Counted from the stretch's first letter, positions 16,938 to 27,732 are shown. The stretch: 64,000 nucleotides of DNA from Bacteroidota bacterium (GCA_023391415.1 JAEWAY010000011.1:241198-305197); one strand, 5' to 3'. Program-made: numbers and translations. Notes: generated by a model not told the origin, from the letters alone.

Positions 16938-19382
16938 ATGGGAATCGGTGTAGGCCGCGGATACGTGATGGTCATATGTATGCTGTTATCGGGCTATTGG
17001 GCTCTGGCGCAGTCTGGAAGTAAAGTAAGCGGAAAGCTGGCAAGTCAGTCCGGAGAATTATTGAGCTTCGCGACGGTAGGTTTAAGCAGAGCCGCGGATT
17101 CAGTGTTTGTAAAAAGCGTCCTTTGCGACGAAGAGGGCGTTTTCGTGTTTGAGAATATACCTTTTGGAGTGTACTACTTTCAGACGAGTTATTTCGGGTT
17201 AAAGGATCATCTTAGCGAACCATTTGAGGTATCCGCTGACGATCCTTTGGCAGACCTGGGACTGATTTTGATGGAAGAAGACGCTCGAACGCTTGATGTC
17301 ATTACCGTTAGCGGCAGAACACCGGTGATTGAAATGGTGGGGGACAAACTTGTCGTAAACGTGGCCAAGAGCGTATTGGCGGAAGGCAATACCGCTCTGG
17401 AGCTGCTGGAAAAGTCGCCGGGTATTCAGGTGGATGAAAACGGAAGAGTTTCGCTGAAAGGAAGGGGTGGGGTGTCGGTGATGATCAATGGCAAATTGAC
17501 GTATTTGTCGGATGACGAACTATCGGATTTGCTAAGAGGTATCAATTCGGCTTCTGTGGAAAAAATCGAAATCATATCGAATCCCTCTTCCCGCTACGAC
17601 GCGGAAGGAATGGGAGGAATAGTCAATATCGTATTGAAAAACGATAACAAGCGGGGAGTGAATGGTAGTATAAACAGTTATGTGGCCAGAAGCCGGGCGA
17701 GCCGGTATGGGGGAGGATTTAATATAAACTACCGCGCTGGAAAGCTCAACGTTTTTGGAAGCTACAATCATGGTTATCGGGGAGAAATAGAGTATGTGAG
17801 TCATACGAGGCGTTTCCGGAAGGATCCGGCGGCTACGGACCCGGACAGGATTTCTTATCTCAATACCACTACGGACGAGCCTTTGTATACCAATAACGCG
17901 AGGGGAGGCGCGGATTATTATCTAAACGACCGGAATATGATTGGTTTTATGGCCAAAGCGAATTTTGGCGCGTACTATAACTTCAACACGACGCGCAACT
18001 CGTTGCGAGACGCGGCGGGCGAAGAACTGATGAATACCAGGACGGACAACAATAACCGGATGGTCTGGAATTCGTTTCTGTTCAACCTGAACTATCTTCG
18101 CGAACTCAATGGCGCCGGAGGGGAGCTTTCCGCGGATATTGACTTTTCCAACAATCTGAATCGTTCGAGGCAACGCATGGAGACGCGTTATTTGAAGAAT
18201 GGTAGTCTCTTGTCGGACGATCTTTCGGCCAGACAAGGCAATGTGCCGTCGCTCACCCGCGTCTATGTCGGCAAGATAGATTATAAGCGTCCGATGAAAA
18301 AGCTGGGTGAATTGGAAGCGGGTATAAAAAGCAGTTATGTAACTGTCGACAATAATCTGAAATACGATACGCTCGCGGACGGCGACTGGACTTATGACGC
18401 TTCCTGGAGTAATCATTTTAAATATGATGAAACGATCCACGCGGCTTATCTTTCCTACAACAAGCAGTTTGGAAAAGTATCTGTAACGGCTGGTTTGCGG
18501 GGTGAACATACGGAAACGACAGGTCGGCAGGTAACGATGGATTCATCCGTATCGCTTTCATATTTCCAGTTGTTTCCCAGTTTTTTTATAACCCGGGAGC
18601 TTAATGACGTTCATAGTATTCAGGTATCCTACAGCAGAAGGGTGGGACGTCCGGATTATGACGATCTGAATCCTTTCCGGTTTTTCAGAGATCCCTATAT
18701 GTATTATGAAGGGAACCCGTTTTTACGGCCCGAGCTGACTCATTCGCTGGAGCTGGCCCATAGCTTCAATAATAAGATCATCACTACGCTTAATTATAGT
18801 TATACTTCCGATGTGATGAACTGGATGATGGGACAGGTAGACTCGCTGAACCTGACTTATCAGCGCCCTCAAAATTTGCTGAGTCATATCAATTATGGAA
18901 TCGGGATCGTAGGCGTCCTCGACGTTACGGACTGGTGGACGCATAATAGTTATATCAATGTCTATCAGAATCAGTATAAAGGCGATCATAAAGGAGGCGC
19001 GCTGAATAATCGAATCGTCACCACGCATTATAATACCCAGAATACGTTCAGGTTTGGTCACGGCCTGTCAGGCGAGCTGAGCGGGTTTTATAACTCTCCT
19101 ACCGTATACGGTGTCTTTGTCAATCGGAGCTATTGGGTTTTGTCGGCAGGTATCCAAAAGCAGGTGATGAATAAAAAAGGCGCGGTGAAGCTGGGGGTCA
19201 ATGATATCTTTCAGGGACGCAGAAGGGTAAACAGAGCCCGGTATGAAAATCTGGATATTCATGGCGATATCCGTTTTGATAGCCGGGTGATAACGCTTTC
19301 ATTCTCGTATCGCTTTGGAGGAGACGTGAAAGAGCGGGAAAGAAAATCCGCGATAGAGGATATTCAGGATCGGGTTAATTGA
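16938..19382 (+). CDS. TonB-type outer-membrane beta-barrel receptor
   Basis: 814 residues from ATG 16938 (MGIGVGRGYVMV). Signal peptide about 1-24 (ALAQ). A CarboxypepD_reg-like domain (about 28-105) is followed by a plug domain (about 115-235; VLAEGNTALELLEKSPGIQV, then VSVMINGKLTYLS and IEIISNPSSRYDAEGMGGIVNI). The barrel, of the outer-membrane beta-barrel family 3 type, ends in LSFSYRFGGD. It lies downstream of a DUF4198 protein. The likely role is uptake of a metal complex or other small ligand across the outer membrane; the substrate is not readable from sequence. Confidence 0.88.
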   Translation: MGIGVGRGYVMVICMLLSGYWALAQSGSKVSGKLASQSGELLSFATVGLSRAADSVFVKSVLCDEEGVFVFENIPFGVYYFQTSYFGLKDHLSEPFEVSADDPLADLGLILMEEDARTLDVITVSGRTPVIEMVGDKLVVNVAKSVLAEGNTALELLEKSPGIQVDENGRVSLKGRGGVSVMINGKLTYLSDDELSDLLRGINSASVEKIEIISNPSSRYDAEGMGGIVNIVLKNDNKRGVNGSINSYVARSRASRYGGGFNINYRAGKLNVFGSYNHGYRGEIEYVSHTRRFRKDPAATDPDRISYLNTTTDEPLYTNNARGGADYYLNDRNMIGFMAKANFGAYYNFNTTRNSLRDAAGEELMNTRTDNNNRMVWNSFLFNLNYLRELNGAGGELSADIDFSNNLNRSRQRMETRYLKNGSLLSDDLSARQGNVPSLTRVYVGKIDYKRPMKKLGELEAGIKSSYVTVDNNLKYDTLADGDWTYDASWSNHFKYDETIHAAYLSYNKQFGKVSVTAGLRGEHTETTGRQVTMDSSVSLSYFQLFPSFFITRELNDVHSIQVSYSRRVGRPDYDDLNPFRFFRDPYMYYEGNPFLRPELTHSLELAHSFNNKIITTLNYSYTSDVMNWMMGQVDSLNLTYQRPQNLLSHINYGIGIVGVLDVTDWWTHNSYINVYQNQYKGDHKGGALNNRIVTTHYNTQNTFRFGHGLSGELSGFYNSPTVYGVFVNRSYWVLSAGIQKQVMNKKGAVKLGVNDIFQGRRRVNRARYENLDIHGDIRFDSRVITLSFSYRFGGDVKERERKSAIEDIQDRVN

Positions 19383-19403
19383 AAGAAGGAATAAAAAAGC
19401 CAA

Positions 19404-20573
19404 CTATTCCTGTTCACTGATATTATGAATATACGCTTCGATGTAGGGAATAATGTCCGGCGACTCGCACAAGTCTCTGGCTAGTTTAGCGTGTCGTATC
19501 GCTTCTTCCACAAGATTGGAATGAAAAAGTATATAGCTGTGCGCGTAATGCGCCTCAAAAGAGTTTTGGAGCTGGATCGCTCTTTCAGTAAAGGGAATAA
19601 GCTTCTGAATTTCTGAAATATCGGAAAGCTTGTCGGCAATTTTTACGCTGTATTCGATAAGCGCCTGGGGGTTGTCCATATTGTAGGCTTGGAGCCAACC
19701 GGTAGCCATGGGGACAAAAGCGCTGTCTTCTCCTATACCGTCGAAATACATCATGTCGATTAGGGTGAAATAATACGCTTCCGGAAGCTTTTGCAGATCC
19801 AGCGCCTGATAGATGGCGCGGTGATAGGCTTTGTGGATTTCGATTTTCCGGTAGTTTTTTTCGCGGATGGCGTCCAGTGTCAGAGACTTTACCCCGGTTT
19901 TATAATACTCGCCAAAATCGTCTTGTCGCTTGATAAATTGTTCGGGGTGAGTGACAATGTGTTGAAATTCCCTGGTTTTATAATCGGCTGTAAATTCTTT
20001 GATCAGTGGCCAGTATTCTGGTCTGGAAAGAGCGCTTGTATCGATCCCGCGGAGGAAGTTCGCGGCGAGCTGAGCGGCTTTGGGATAGTTCTTGGTTTTC
20101 AGGATTATCAGGTAGTCCATTAGTAGTTCCAGACTATCCGGATATGTTTTCAGCGCGATTTTGTTGGCTTCAAAGTTTTTTATAAGCTTTCCGTTGCGCA
20201 GCATTTCATTTTTATCCATCATTCCCGTCCAGTTTAAGAGCATGTCACCATCGGGGTCAAAAAAGACGAGCGTGGGATAGGCTTTCAGTCCGACGCTGTT
20301 GACAAGCTCGGCCTCTTCTTTTTCAGCGTCTATTTTAAAAGCGATAAAATGTTCGTTGTAAAATTTAGCTACCTCCGGATCCGTGAATATGTTTTTGGCC
20401 ATGTACTTGCAGGGGCCACACCAGGAAGCGTAAAAGTCTACAAAAAGCGGTTTTGACGCTTCCCGGGCTTTTTCCCGGGCTTTTTTCCAGTCGCCCTTGA
20501 AGAACTGGATTTGTCCCGTAGCCGTCAGGAAGGCTGAAGAGAAGATCAGAAGAAGGATAATGTGTCTTTGCAA
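19404..20573 (-). CDS. Exported thioredoxin-fold protein with long helical C-terminus
   Basis: 389 residues. Signal peptide about 1-20 (LTATG). A thioredoxin domain (about 22-140) has YASWCGPCK (Cys52, Cys55), followed by a long alpha-helical, TPR-like region. Probably a periplasmic thiol oxidoreductase of the DUF255/thioredoxin_7-like class found in many Bacteroidota; the partner protein is not evident. It converges on the receptor gene with a 21-bp gap and follows deoC by 16 bp on the same strand. Confidence 0.82.
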   Translation of the reverse strand: MQRHIILLLIFSSAFLTATGQIQFFKGDWKKAREKAREASKPLFVDFYASWCGPCKYMAKNIFTDPEVAKFYNEHFIAFKIDAEKEEAELVNSVGLKAYPTLVFFDPDGDMLLNWTGMMDKNEMLRNGKLIKNFEANKIALKTYPDSLELLMDYLIILKTKNYPKAAQLAANFLRGIDTSALSRPEYWPLIKEFTADYKTREFQHIVTHPEQFIKRQDDFGEYYKTGVKSLTLDAIREKNYRKIEIHKAYHRAIYQALDLQKLPEAYYFTLIDMMYFDGIGEDSAFVPMATGWLQAYNMDNPQALIEYSVKIADKLSDISEIQKLIPFTERAIQLQNSFEAHYAHSYILFHSNLVEEAIRHAKLARDLCESPDIIPYIEAYIHNISEQE

Positions 20574-20589
20574 TGTCTGAGTTCTAGTT

Positions 20590-21276
20590 TTACGCGTGCC
20601 TGGCCATGTCTGTAATGATGTCCGGACCGGAAGAGGTGCCGATTCTGTCCGCTCCCGCCTCGATCATCTTCAACGCTTCATGGTAGTTTTTGATGCCGCC
20701 GGAAGCTTTGATTCCAACTGATTCCGGTAGCGACGCTCTCATCAGCCGGATATGTTCCGCTTTGGCGCCCTGTGGGGCGAAGCCGGTGGAGGTCTTGACG
20801 AAGTCGGAGCCCGCGTCCGCGCACAGGCGGCAAAGCAGCTTAATCTCCACGTCGCTCAGGTACGCTGTTTCGATAATTACCTTGAGCAGTCCCCCGGCTT
20901 GATGAACAAGGTCAGCTACTTTGGCGATCTCAATCTTAGGCCAGTTCATGCCGGCTTTGAACGCGGACATATTGACGACAAGGTCAATTTCGGTAGCGCC
21001 GTCGATCAGGGCGAGTCTGGTTTCTTCCAGTTTTGTTTCCGTTCTGTGATAGCCTAATGGAAATCCAACGACCGTCACCAGTTCTATTGCTTTGGAGCCA
21101 AGTTCCCGCCGGGCCTTCTTAACCCAAAAGGGTGGAACGCAAATCCCCTTGAAGGAATATTGCTGGGCCTGTTCGATCAGGGAGTATAGTGTCTGATCAG
21201 TAAAGTCGGGCTTTAAATAGGTTTGTTCGATATAAGAGGACAGGTTGTTCAACGCGCTAGTAGTATATTCTTCCAA
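20590..21276 (-). CDS. deoC: Deoxyribose-phosphate aldolase
   Basis: Class I aldolase splitting 2-deoxyribose-5-phosphate into glyceraldehyde-3-phosphate and acetaldehyde in deoxynucleoside breakdown. 228 residues. VKTSTGF carries the Schiff-base Lys161; GIKASGG holds the second lysine (Lys190); EIDLVVN gives the proton-relay Asp98. The start lies inside the 3' end of the MORN-repeat gene (20-bp overlap), which suggests coupling. The other deo genes are not nearby. Confidence 0.96.
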   Translation of the reverse strand: MEEYTTSALNNLSSYIEQTYLKPDFTDQTLYSLIEQAQQYSFKGICVPPFWVKKARRELGSKAIELVTVVGFPLGYHRTETKLEETRLALIDGATEIDLVVNMSAFKAGMNWPKIEIAKVADLVHQAGGLLKVIIETAYLSDVEIKLLCRLCADAGSDFVKTSTGFAPQGAKAEHIRLMRASLPESVGIKASGGIKNYHEALKMIEAGADRIGTSSGPDIITDMARHA

Positions 21277-21832
21277 TCATTTTACCCTGGGGATTGTAAT
21301 AGGTCCAGTAGCCCCGCTTGGCGCTGCCCGCGAAATGGCCCTCGGATTCCTTTACACCATTATAATGATAAAAACGCCATTGCCCGTTTTTATGTCCGTT
21401 GCTGTAATTACCTTCCGATTGCAGTACGCCGTTTTCATGCCAGGACTTCCATTGGCCTGAAGGAATGCCGTTGCTAAAGTTGCCTTCCGCCTGCAAGCGT
21501 CCACTTTCATACCAGAACTTCCAATGGCCTGAGAAGACGCCATTGGCGATATCGCCCTCTTTTTTCAGGGTTCCGTCGGCATACCAGAATTTCCAATATC
21601 CGCTGGGATTTCCATTGGAATAGTTGCCTTCACTTTCCAGCAGCGTTTCTCCACCATCGTAGTAGTTTCTGGCCCAGCCATTGGCTCCGGTTTTGGTAGT
21701 TACCTGATAAGATTCAGGATTAAGAATTACTTTGTCGGAAAGACTTTGGGGAGCGATGTATTCCGTTTTCTTTGAGCAGGAATAAAAGAGAAAGAAAGAC
21801 GCCAGCAGGAAAAAAAATAGTGTTTTTTTCAT
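21257..21832 (-). CDS. MORN-repeat (YwqK-like) lipoprotein
   Basis: 191 residues from ATG 21832 (MKKTLFFFLLASF); the upstream extension is not signal-like. Lipobox FYSC (Cys near 20) suggests a lipoprotein. The body has at least six tandem ~23-residue MORN-type repeats of the form GNYSNGxPSGxWKxWxxxGxLxxEG. Such proteins are often annotated YwqK antitoxin, but no toxin lies beside it; structural or surface roles are equally likely. It overlaps deoC by 20 bp. Confidence 0.8.
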   Translation of the reverse strand: MKKTLFFFLLASFFLFYSCSKKTEYIAPQSLSDKVILNPESYQVTTKTGANGWARNYYDGGETLLESEGNYSNGNPSGYWKFWYADGTLKKEGDIANGVFSGHWKFWYESGRLQAEGNFSNGIPSGQWKSWHENGVLQSEGNYSNGHKNGQWRFYHYNGVKESEGHFAGSAKRGYWTYYNPQGKMIGRIYY

Positions 21833-21931
21833 ACATATTTTAATGTAAACACGAAAATAAGCCTCCTTTCGCTTTTTTACCAGATTTCGCGCTTTAAAAT
21901 TCAACACGCGAAGATAGAGTGCAATCTCCAT

Positions 21932-22846
21932 TCAGGTTCCGCCAAGAAGATCTTCCAGCGCGTTGTCGAGGCAGGGAAACTGATAGGAAAATCCATGATT
22001 GATAGCGATCGCGGGATAGGCTTTTTGCCCCGACAGAATCAGTTCGGCGTCGGGCCCGATGATTTTTCCTCCGATTTGAAGCAGCAAAGCGGGCTGGGGG
22101 ATACCGATTGATGTTTTTAACGCGTTACGCAGTTTTCGCGTAAACTGCTTATTCGTAACTGTTTCCGGAGCGGCGGCGATGACTGGTCCGGAGAGGATTT
22201 CCGAGTCGATCAGCCAGCCGATTAGAGCCACCCAGTCTTGAAGATGTATCCAGGGCATGTATTGCCTGCCGCTACCAGCGTATCCGCCCAGACCGAGTCT
22301 GGCCAGTTTGATAAGTGGGGGGAGGGCGCCTTCGCCGGGATGAAGTACGAGTGAAGTCCGGATGGCGATTTTTCGGGTTTTAGGTGTGGAAAACGTAAAA
22401 AACGTTTCTTCCCATTCCTGACATACCCGGGCGACAAAACCTTTTCCTGGCGCGGATGTCTCCGTGAGTTTTTCATTGCCGCGGTCGCCATAATATCCGA
22501 TGGCGCTGCCATTGATCCAGGCCGCGGGAGGATTGACGCATCGACTGATCGCCTCGCCGAGTATTCTGGTGGAATCGAGCCGGGAATCCAGAATTTCCTT
22601 CTTGTGCTTTTTCGTAAAGGTGGTGTTGATGGAACGCCCGCTCAGATTGATCAGCGCGCGCGCGTTTTCCAGTTCCGTCATCCATTCGCCGGAGTTTTTT
22701 CCATCCCATTGAACGTAGACAACGCCATTGTCCTTGCCCGAATAGCCACGGGACAAGACTATGGGAGTAACGCCTTTGTCAAGAAAAAAAGAAGTCAGAT
22801 GACTGCCAAGGAATCCGCTTCCACCAGCTAAAATGATTTTTGCCAT
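21932..22846 (-). CDS. TIGR01777-family NAD(P)-dependent epimerase-like protein
   Basis: 304 residues. N-terminal Rossmann motif ILAGGSGFLGSHL (residues 4-16), central INLSGRSIN, WINGSAIGYYGDRG and the C-terminal DUF1731 domain ending EDLLGGT are the marks of the YfcH/SulA-like SDR family. The catalytic Tyr is in the YYG motif. The substrate is unknown for the family. It lies about 100 bp upstream of the MORN lipoprotein gene on the same strand and is divergent from hrpB. Confidence 0.9.
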   Translation of the reverse strand: MAKIILAGGSGFLGSHLTSFFLDKGVTPIVLSRGYSGKDNGVVYVQWDGKNSGEWMTELENARALINLSGRSINTTFTKKHKKEILDSRLDSTRILGEAISRCVNPPAAWINGSAIGYYGDRGNEKLTETSAPGKGFVARVCQEWEETFFTFSTPKTRKIAIRTSLVLHPGEGALPPLIKLARLGLGGYAGSGRQYMPWIHLQDWVALIGWLIDSEILSGPVIAAAPETVTNKQFTRKLRNALKTSIGIPQPALLLQIGGKIIGPDAELILSGQKAYPAIAINHGFSYQFPCLDNALEDLLGGT

Positions 22847-23016
22847 GGTATTCGAGGTCTGATGGTCGTTATGTTTTAGTTAAGCGCTTTTTCCCGCTTA
22901 TTGTTTGGACTCTTTGAGATTCCGGAGATATGAAGGAGGGGAAGATAAAGAAATAAACATTATTTATGTACTTTGCGCCGTATTGTTTTATTTAAGTATT
23001 TATCCCTGATATAGCC

Positions 23017-25503
23017 TTGACTGTTGATCCCGCCTTGCCTATTCACGCCATTATTCCAAGATTGAAGGAATTATTAAGGACTGCCAATACCCTGTTGCTG
23101 CAAGCCGCTCCGGGAGCTGGCAAAAGTACTGTCGCGCCGCTGGAGTTGCTTGGTGAAGCCTGGCTGCAAGGGAAGAAAATTATTATGATGGAGCCTCGCA
23201 GGCTCGCGGCGCGTTCCGTAGCGGATCGTCTGGCTGCCAATCTTGGCGAACCTACGGGAAAAACGGCAGGGTACCGGGTCCGTTTCGATACCAATGTGTC
23301 AAAGGATACGCGTATAGAAGTTGTGACGGAAGGGATTCTGACCAGGATGATTCAACGGGACTCGCTGTTGGAGGATGTCGGGCTCATTATTTTTGACGAG
23401 TTTCATGAGCGGAGTTTACAGGCGGATTTGTCGCTGGCCCTGGCCAGGGAAGTTCAGAAGGTCTTGAGGGAAGATCTGAGGATATTGATCATGTCGGCCA
23501 CGCTGGCGATCGACGCGGTTCGGCGGGCTATGGATCATTGTCCCGTGCTGGTCAGCGAGGGAAGACAGTTTCCAGTAAAGGAAATTTATGAAGCGCCGGA
23601 TCCGGGTGTGGCGTTGGAGGCTGGTATCGCGCGGCTGATTGGCAGGGCGGCGCGGGAGCAGGAAGGGGATATCCTGGTATTTTTACCAGGCGCCCGGGAG
23701 ATTATGAAAGTCCGGGAAATGCTGGAAACTTCTTTACCGCGGTATAAAATTTATCCATTGTACGGCGAGTTGTCGAGAGACGAGCAGATGCTGGCGATAT
23801 CGCCGGACCCTGGGGGCCTCCGTAAAGTTATCCTCGCTACTTCGATCGCTGAGACCAGTATCACGATTGAGGGGGTGAGGGTAGTGGTGGATAGTGGCCT
23901 GAGCAGATCGCCTCGTTTTGATCCCCGGAGTGGGCTGACCAAGCTGGAAACCATAAAGGTGACTCTGGACTCCGCGGAGCAGCGAAAAGGACGCGCCGGA
24001 CGCTTGGGCGAAGGAGTATGTTATCGCTTCTGGTCTCAGGGAGCGAGTCAGCATTTGATTCCGGAGCGTAAGCCGGAAATATTGGAAGCGGACCTTTCTT
24101 CGCTGGTACTGGAAGTCGCGAGCTGGTCCGGGGTGAATACATTGAATAAGCTGCATTGGGTGACGCCACCTCCGACGGGCGCAGGCTATCAGGCGGTCGA
24201 CCTGCTGACGCGCTTGGGCGCTCTTGAAGGGGACCGGATCAGCGAGGCCGGGAAGAAACTATTACGACTGCCTACGCATCCGCGTATAGCGCATTTGTTG
24301 CAGGCGAGTCAGGAGCTTGGAGCGAGCGGTGTTGGCCGCGATATCGCCGCGATACTGGAAGAAAAGGATATGTTGGGGAGAATGTCGGGAGCGGGTTTGC
24401 TGGAACGTATAGAAGTCTTGCGGGCGTATCGGCGGGGAGAGCCTACTCGTCAGGCTGATCGGGGGGTGTTGAAAAGGGTTGAACGGCTATCCGCCGCCTG
24501 GGGAAGGGCTCTGGATTGCCGGGAAGATAATGGACCGGTATCTCCGGATATGGCGGGACGGCTGCTGGCGATAGCCTATCCGGAACGTATCGCCCGGAAG
24601 ATGGAGGGAGGACGTTATAAAATGGCCAATGGACGTCAGGCCAGATTGATGGACGACGACCCTCTCCATAGCGAAGAGTGGCTCGCGATCGCTCAGGCCG
24701 ACGCGGGAAAGGACGAAGGACGGATTTTTCTGGCCGCGCCTTTTGATCCGGCGTCGATGCCGGAAAATCTACGGGAAGAGGAAGTAGTGGAATGGGATTA
24801 TCGTAAAAATGAATTGATCGCGTGTAGACGGATCCGCGTGGGCGGCTTGGTGGTAGAGAGCCAGCCTTTGAAGGAAGTACCGGAAGAAAGCCGTATGGAG
24901 GTCTTGTGTCAGGTTGTGGAAAAAGAAAGGGAAAAGATACTGGATTTCGAGCGCGTAGAGAGTTTACAAGCCAGGGTCGGACTTTTGAGAAGTACGCGTC
25001 CTGAAGAAGCCTGGCCTGATCTGGGTACGGATAAGCTGATCGCTACGACGCGGGACTGGCTGCCCTTATACGCGGGAAATATCCGAAAGAAGGATGATTT
25101 TCAGCGACTGGATCTGGAGTCGATCGTAAAAGCCATGCTACCCTGGGAGCTACAACGGAAACTGGATATCCTGGCTCCACCGCGTCTGGAAGTTCCGTCC
25201 GGCTCCATGATAAACATAGTATACAAGACTGATTCAGGCATACCCGTGTTGGCGGTGCGTCTTCAGGAAATGTTTGGCTTGGTCGAAACACCATCGATCA
25301 ATGAAGGACGAGTGACTTTATTGTTGCATTTGCTTTCTCCGGGCTATAAACCTGTACAGGTGACGAGAGATCTGAAAAGCTTTTGGATGAATACCTATCC
25401 TGACGTAAAAAAGGAATTGAAAGGACGCTACCCCAAACATCATTGGCCGGACGATCCATGGACGGCGGAAGCGGTCAGGGGTGTGAAGAAAAGAAATTCG
25501 TGA
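23017..25503 (+). CDS. hrpB: ATP-dependent RNA helicase HrpB
   Basis: 828 residues, a DEAH-type (here DEFH) helicase. Walker A APGAGKST (residues 31-38), DEFHERS (127-133), SATL, and the C-terminal helicase motif VI QRKGRAGR are all present, followed by the HrpB-specific C-terminal domain with LEVPSGS and LRHHWPDDPW-like ends. The start must be TTG 23017 or TTG 23035: no ATG is in frame before residue 58, and the alignable start (IPRLKELLRTANTLLLQAAPG) lies just after it. Role in vivo is unclear in most bacteria. Single-gene unit. Confidence 0.92.
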   Translation: MTVDPALPIHAIIPRLKELLRTANTLLLQAAPGAGKSTVAPLELLGEAWLQGKKIIMMEPRRLAARSVADRLAANLGEPTGKTAGYRVRFDTNVSKDTRIEVVTEGILTRMIQRDSLLEDVGLIIFDEFHERSLQADLSLALAREVQKVLREDLRILIMSATLAIDAVRRAMDHCPVLVSEGRQFPVKEIYEAPDPGVALEAGIARLIGRAAREQEGDILVFLPGAREIMKVREMLETSLPRYKIYPLYGELSRDEQMLAISPDPGGLRKVILATSIAETSITIEGVRVVVDSGLSRSPRFDPRSGLTKLETIKVTLDSAEQRKGRAGRLGEGVCYRFWSQGASQHLIPERKPEILEADLSSLVLEVASWSGVNTLNKLHWVTPPPTGAGYQAVDLLTRLGALEGDRISEAGKKLLRLPTHPRIAHLLQASQELGASGVGRDIAAILEEKDMLGRMSGAGLLERIEVLRAYRRGEPTRQADRGVLKRVERLSAAWGRALDCREDNGPVSPDMAGRLLAIAYPERIARKMEGGRYKMANGRQARLMDDDPLHSEEWLAIAQADAGKDEGRIFLAAPFDPASMPENLREEEVVEWDYRKNELIACRRIRVGGLVVESQPLKEVPEESRMEVLCQVVEKEREKILDFERVESLQARVGLLRSTRPEEAWPDLGTDKLIATTRDWLPLYAGNIRKKDDFQRLDLESIVKAMLPWELQRKLDILAPPRLEVPSGSMINIVYKTDSGIPVLAVRLQEMFGLVETPSINEGRVTLLLHLLSPGYKPVQVTRDLKSFWMNTYPDVKKELKGRYPKHHWPDDPWTAEAVRGVKKRNS

Positions 25504-25816
25504 TCACAGGCGGACTGCCGAAAAAGAAGTCTATATCTGGAGACTGGCAACCCGGTATAGATTGTCGTATGGCCCCTTGATATGCTGAAAAGAGCGAAGA
25601 GTATGGTTTTGTTCGGGTTATAATCCCCGATTAACGTTTGTAGCGATCGCTTCGGATCGTATTTGTTTAAGATAAATTTCAATTTTATCTATTTGGGTTA
25701 TTTAAAGCGTGTTTTATCCGATGGATTCTGGTGAATGTATTGAAGTTTGTTAGACGCGCCTTTCGATACAATTAATTATTATATATATTCGCTCTTAACA
25801 TAACTTATAACGTACA
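25504..25816. other. Intergenic region before the decayed gene
   Basis: About 310 bp, becoming AT-rich towards 25,800. No gene, no perfect terminator and no clear promoter match were seen. Confidence 0.4.
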
Positions 25817-27712
25817 ATGAAGAAACTTTTACTTTTGTGAGTTTATCTCTTCTGATGTTTAATGTATCAGGACAGATTTTGTTTGATGAAAACGCTGGAG
25901 GCCTTATCAACGGAGAATGGTATCGTTTCGGTAATGAAGAATTTAGTTTCAGCTATTATTCGATTGAGACATTTGTCACGGAGCCTTCGCTGGACCCGGA
26001 CGAACGGGGATATTTAGGGATTGGAAACGCGTGTTATATTGGTGATCAGGAGGTGCCTTTTGGTTTGTCCGGAGACCCGGGAAACAATTTTATTAAAGTT
26101 ACTTTTTCTGCAGGTAGTGGCCAATCTCCAACAAGCCTGGAAGTCAGGTTAAAGACAATTGATGAGATGTTATTTACTGCTTATCTGTATGAAAATGGAC
26201 AGCCTGACTTTGCAGAGCAAACAGTAGAGCTTCCTTTGAGCGCTTTTTTTAATGTCGATAAACCTTCTCAAAAAGCGACAGCCAATGATATCGCAGGTTT
26301 TTCAACTATGCAATTCATGTTCGGATTTTCCATAGCGGATACAGAAGCGGGCTTTACTATTCATAAAGCCGAATTATTAAAAGCCAAGACTACCAGAACG
26401 GTGATCTATGATGGTTCGACTACCGCACTTGTTAATGGTAAGGAGTGGTATATGTATGGAAATGAAACTGATATTGTAAAACAGGATCATCCTTTACGAC
26501 TTGACAAAATCGATACTCGGGATATAGAACATTCTTATGTGGGCGTTGGAAATGCGCGATACACATCAGAAGGACCTCGTAGTTTTGAACTTAGCGGTGA
26601 TCCGGCTTCCTTTATTGAGGTAAAAGCATCCGGCCATACCAATTTGAACTCTAATCTTGAAATTCGTCTGAAAGCAGAAGGAAAAGAGTATTCATATAGT
26701 TTTAACAGTTATAAACCATTAGATTTTGAAGACAGAGTTTTTACCATACCTGTAAATGGTTTAAAAACCACCTCGAATGAAGTAATTACCGCCTCAGCTC
26801 TTGAACAAGCGGATGAGCTTGGATTTGTTTTTGGCTTTACTCTTTCTGATTCTGAAACTTTCTTTGAAGTTAATGAAGTTGCTTTTATATCAGTTAGTGG
26901 TTATTGTTCATTACCTACGGTTCCCGAATTTGCTACAGAGCCGATCAGAGGCTGTTTTGGAACTCAAGAGACTATTAATTTGACAGGAGGGGAGCTCAAT
27001 GATGCGGAGGACTGGTTCTGGTATGAAGATGAATGCGGAGGTAATCTTCTTGGTAAAGGGAATTCCTTGGATATTACGATCAATGGAGCGACTACATTAC
27101 ATGTACGAGGCGAAGCCGATGGCATATGTGAACTAATTGGCCCATGTGTACCTGTGTTTGTTGAAATGATCCCGGTTACAACGGACGATGAAGTAGTGCA
27201 AATTTCCGGTGACAATCATATAGAGTGCGGTAGTGACGTGTTTAATTTTGAGGCGACTTCTAACTATCACAATGAGGAGTCGCTTTATACAGTGGTATTT
27301 GAATGATGGGCCACACGGAGAAATGTCTGAAAATATAGTTGATTTTGAGGGACTTAGCTAGGGAGATCGGATTTATGTAAAGAAAACAAGTCAGAAAGAA
27401 TGTAGTGATGTTGAGTATGTGTCTTCATTGGAACTAACCGTTGATTGTTCTCCGACTACTTCCTTTATGAAAGAGGCTTTAGGAATAACTTCCACGTATG
27501 TTTCGGAAGACAGGCTTGTCATGCGGGTGGATGTCGCCGAGCAATATGGCGATATTCTGATTGTCTCCGCTACAGGCTCCGTACTTGGCCGGATGGAAAA
27601 CGCCAATCTTCAGGAAACGATTTCCATGCCTGTCGTTTCAGGGACTGGATTGATGATTATTAACCTGGTTACCGACAAGGGAGTGTATAATCAGAAACTG
27701 TTTGTCCGCTAA
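25817..27712 (+). pseudogene. Decayed T9SS-secreted protein gene with duplicated domains
   Basis: The natural start is ATG 25817 (MKKLLLL), which hits TGA after seven codons; the rest of the signal peptide (SLSLLMFNVSGQ) continues in another frame from 25837. The main frame (to 27306) codes for two tandem ~165-residue domains of alike sequence (first with INGEWYRFGNEE and YLGIGNA, second with VNGKEWYMYGNE and YVGVGNA), then a Cys-containing Ig-like part. Near 27,290 a second frameshift occurs: the shifted frame reads QWYLNDGPHGEM, an Ig-domain pattern. An in-frame TAG at 27359 is the third lesion. The final ~97 residues are a T9SS C-terminal sorting domain. Codon usage is less GC-rich than in its neighbours. 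Function unknown. Confidence 0.8.
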
Positions 27713-27732
27713 TTATTGGTTCGAGCAACCCT

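Noticed and set aside
25817..25860. Programmed frameshift or phase-variable signal peptide
   Set aside because: Only two copies of ACTTTT are present and two further lesions downstream make plain decay the simpler reading.
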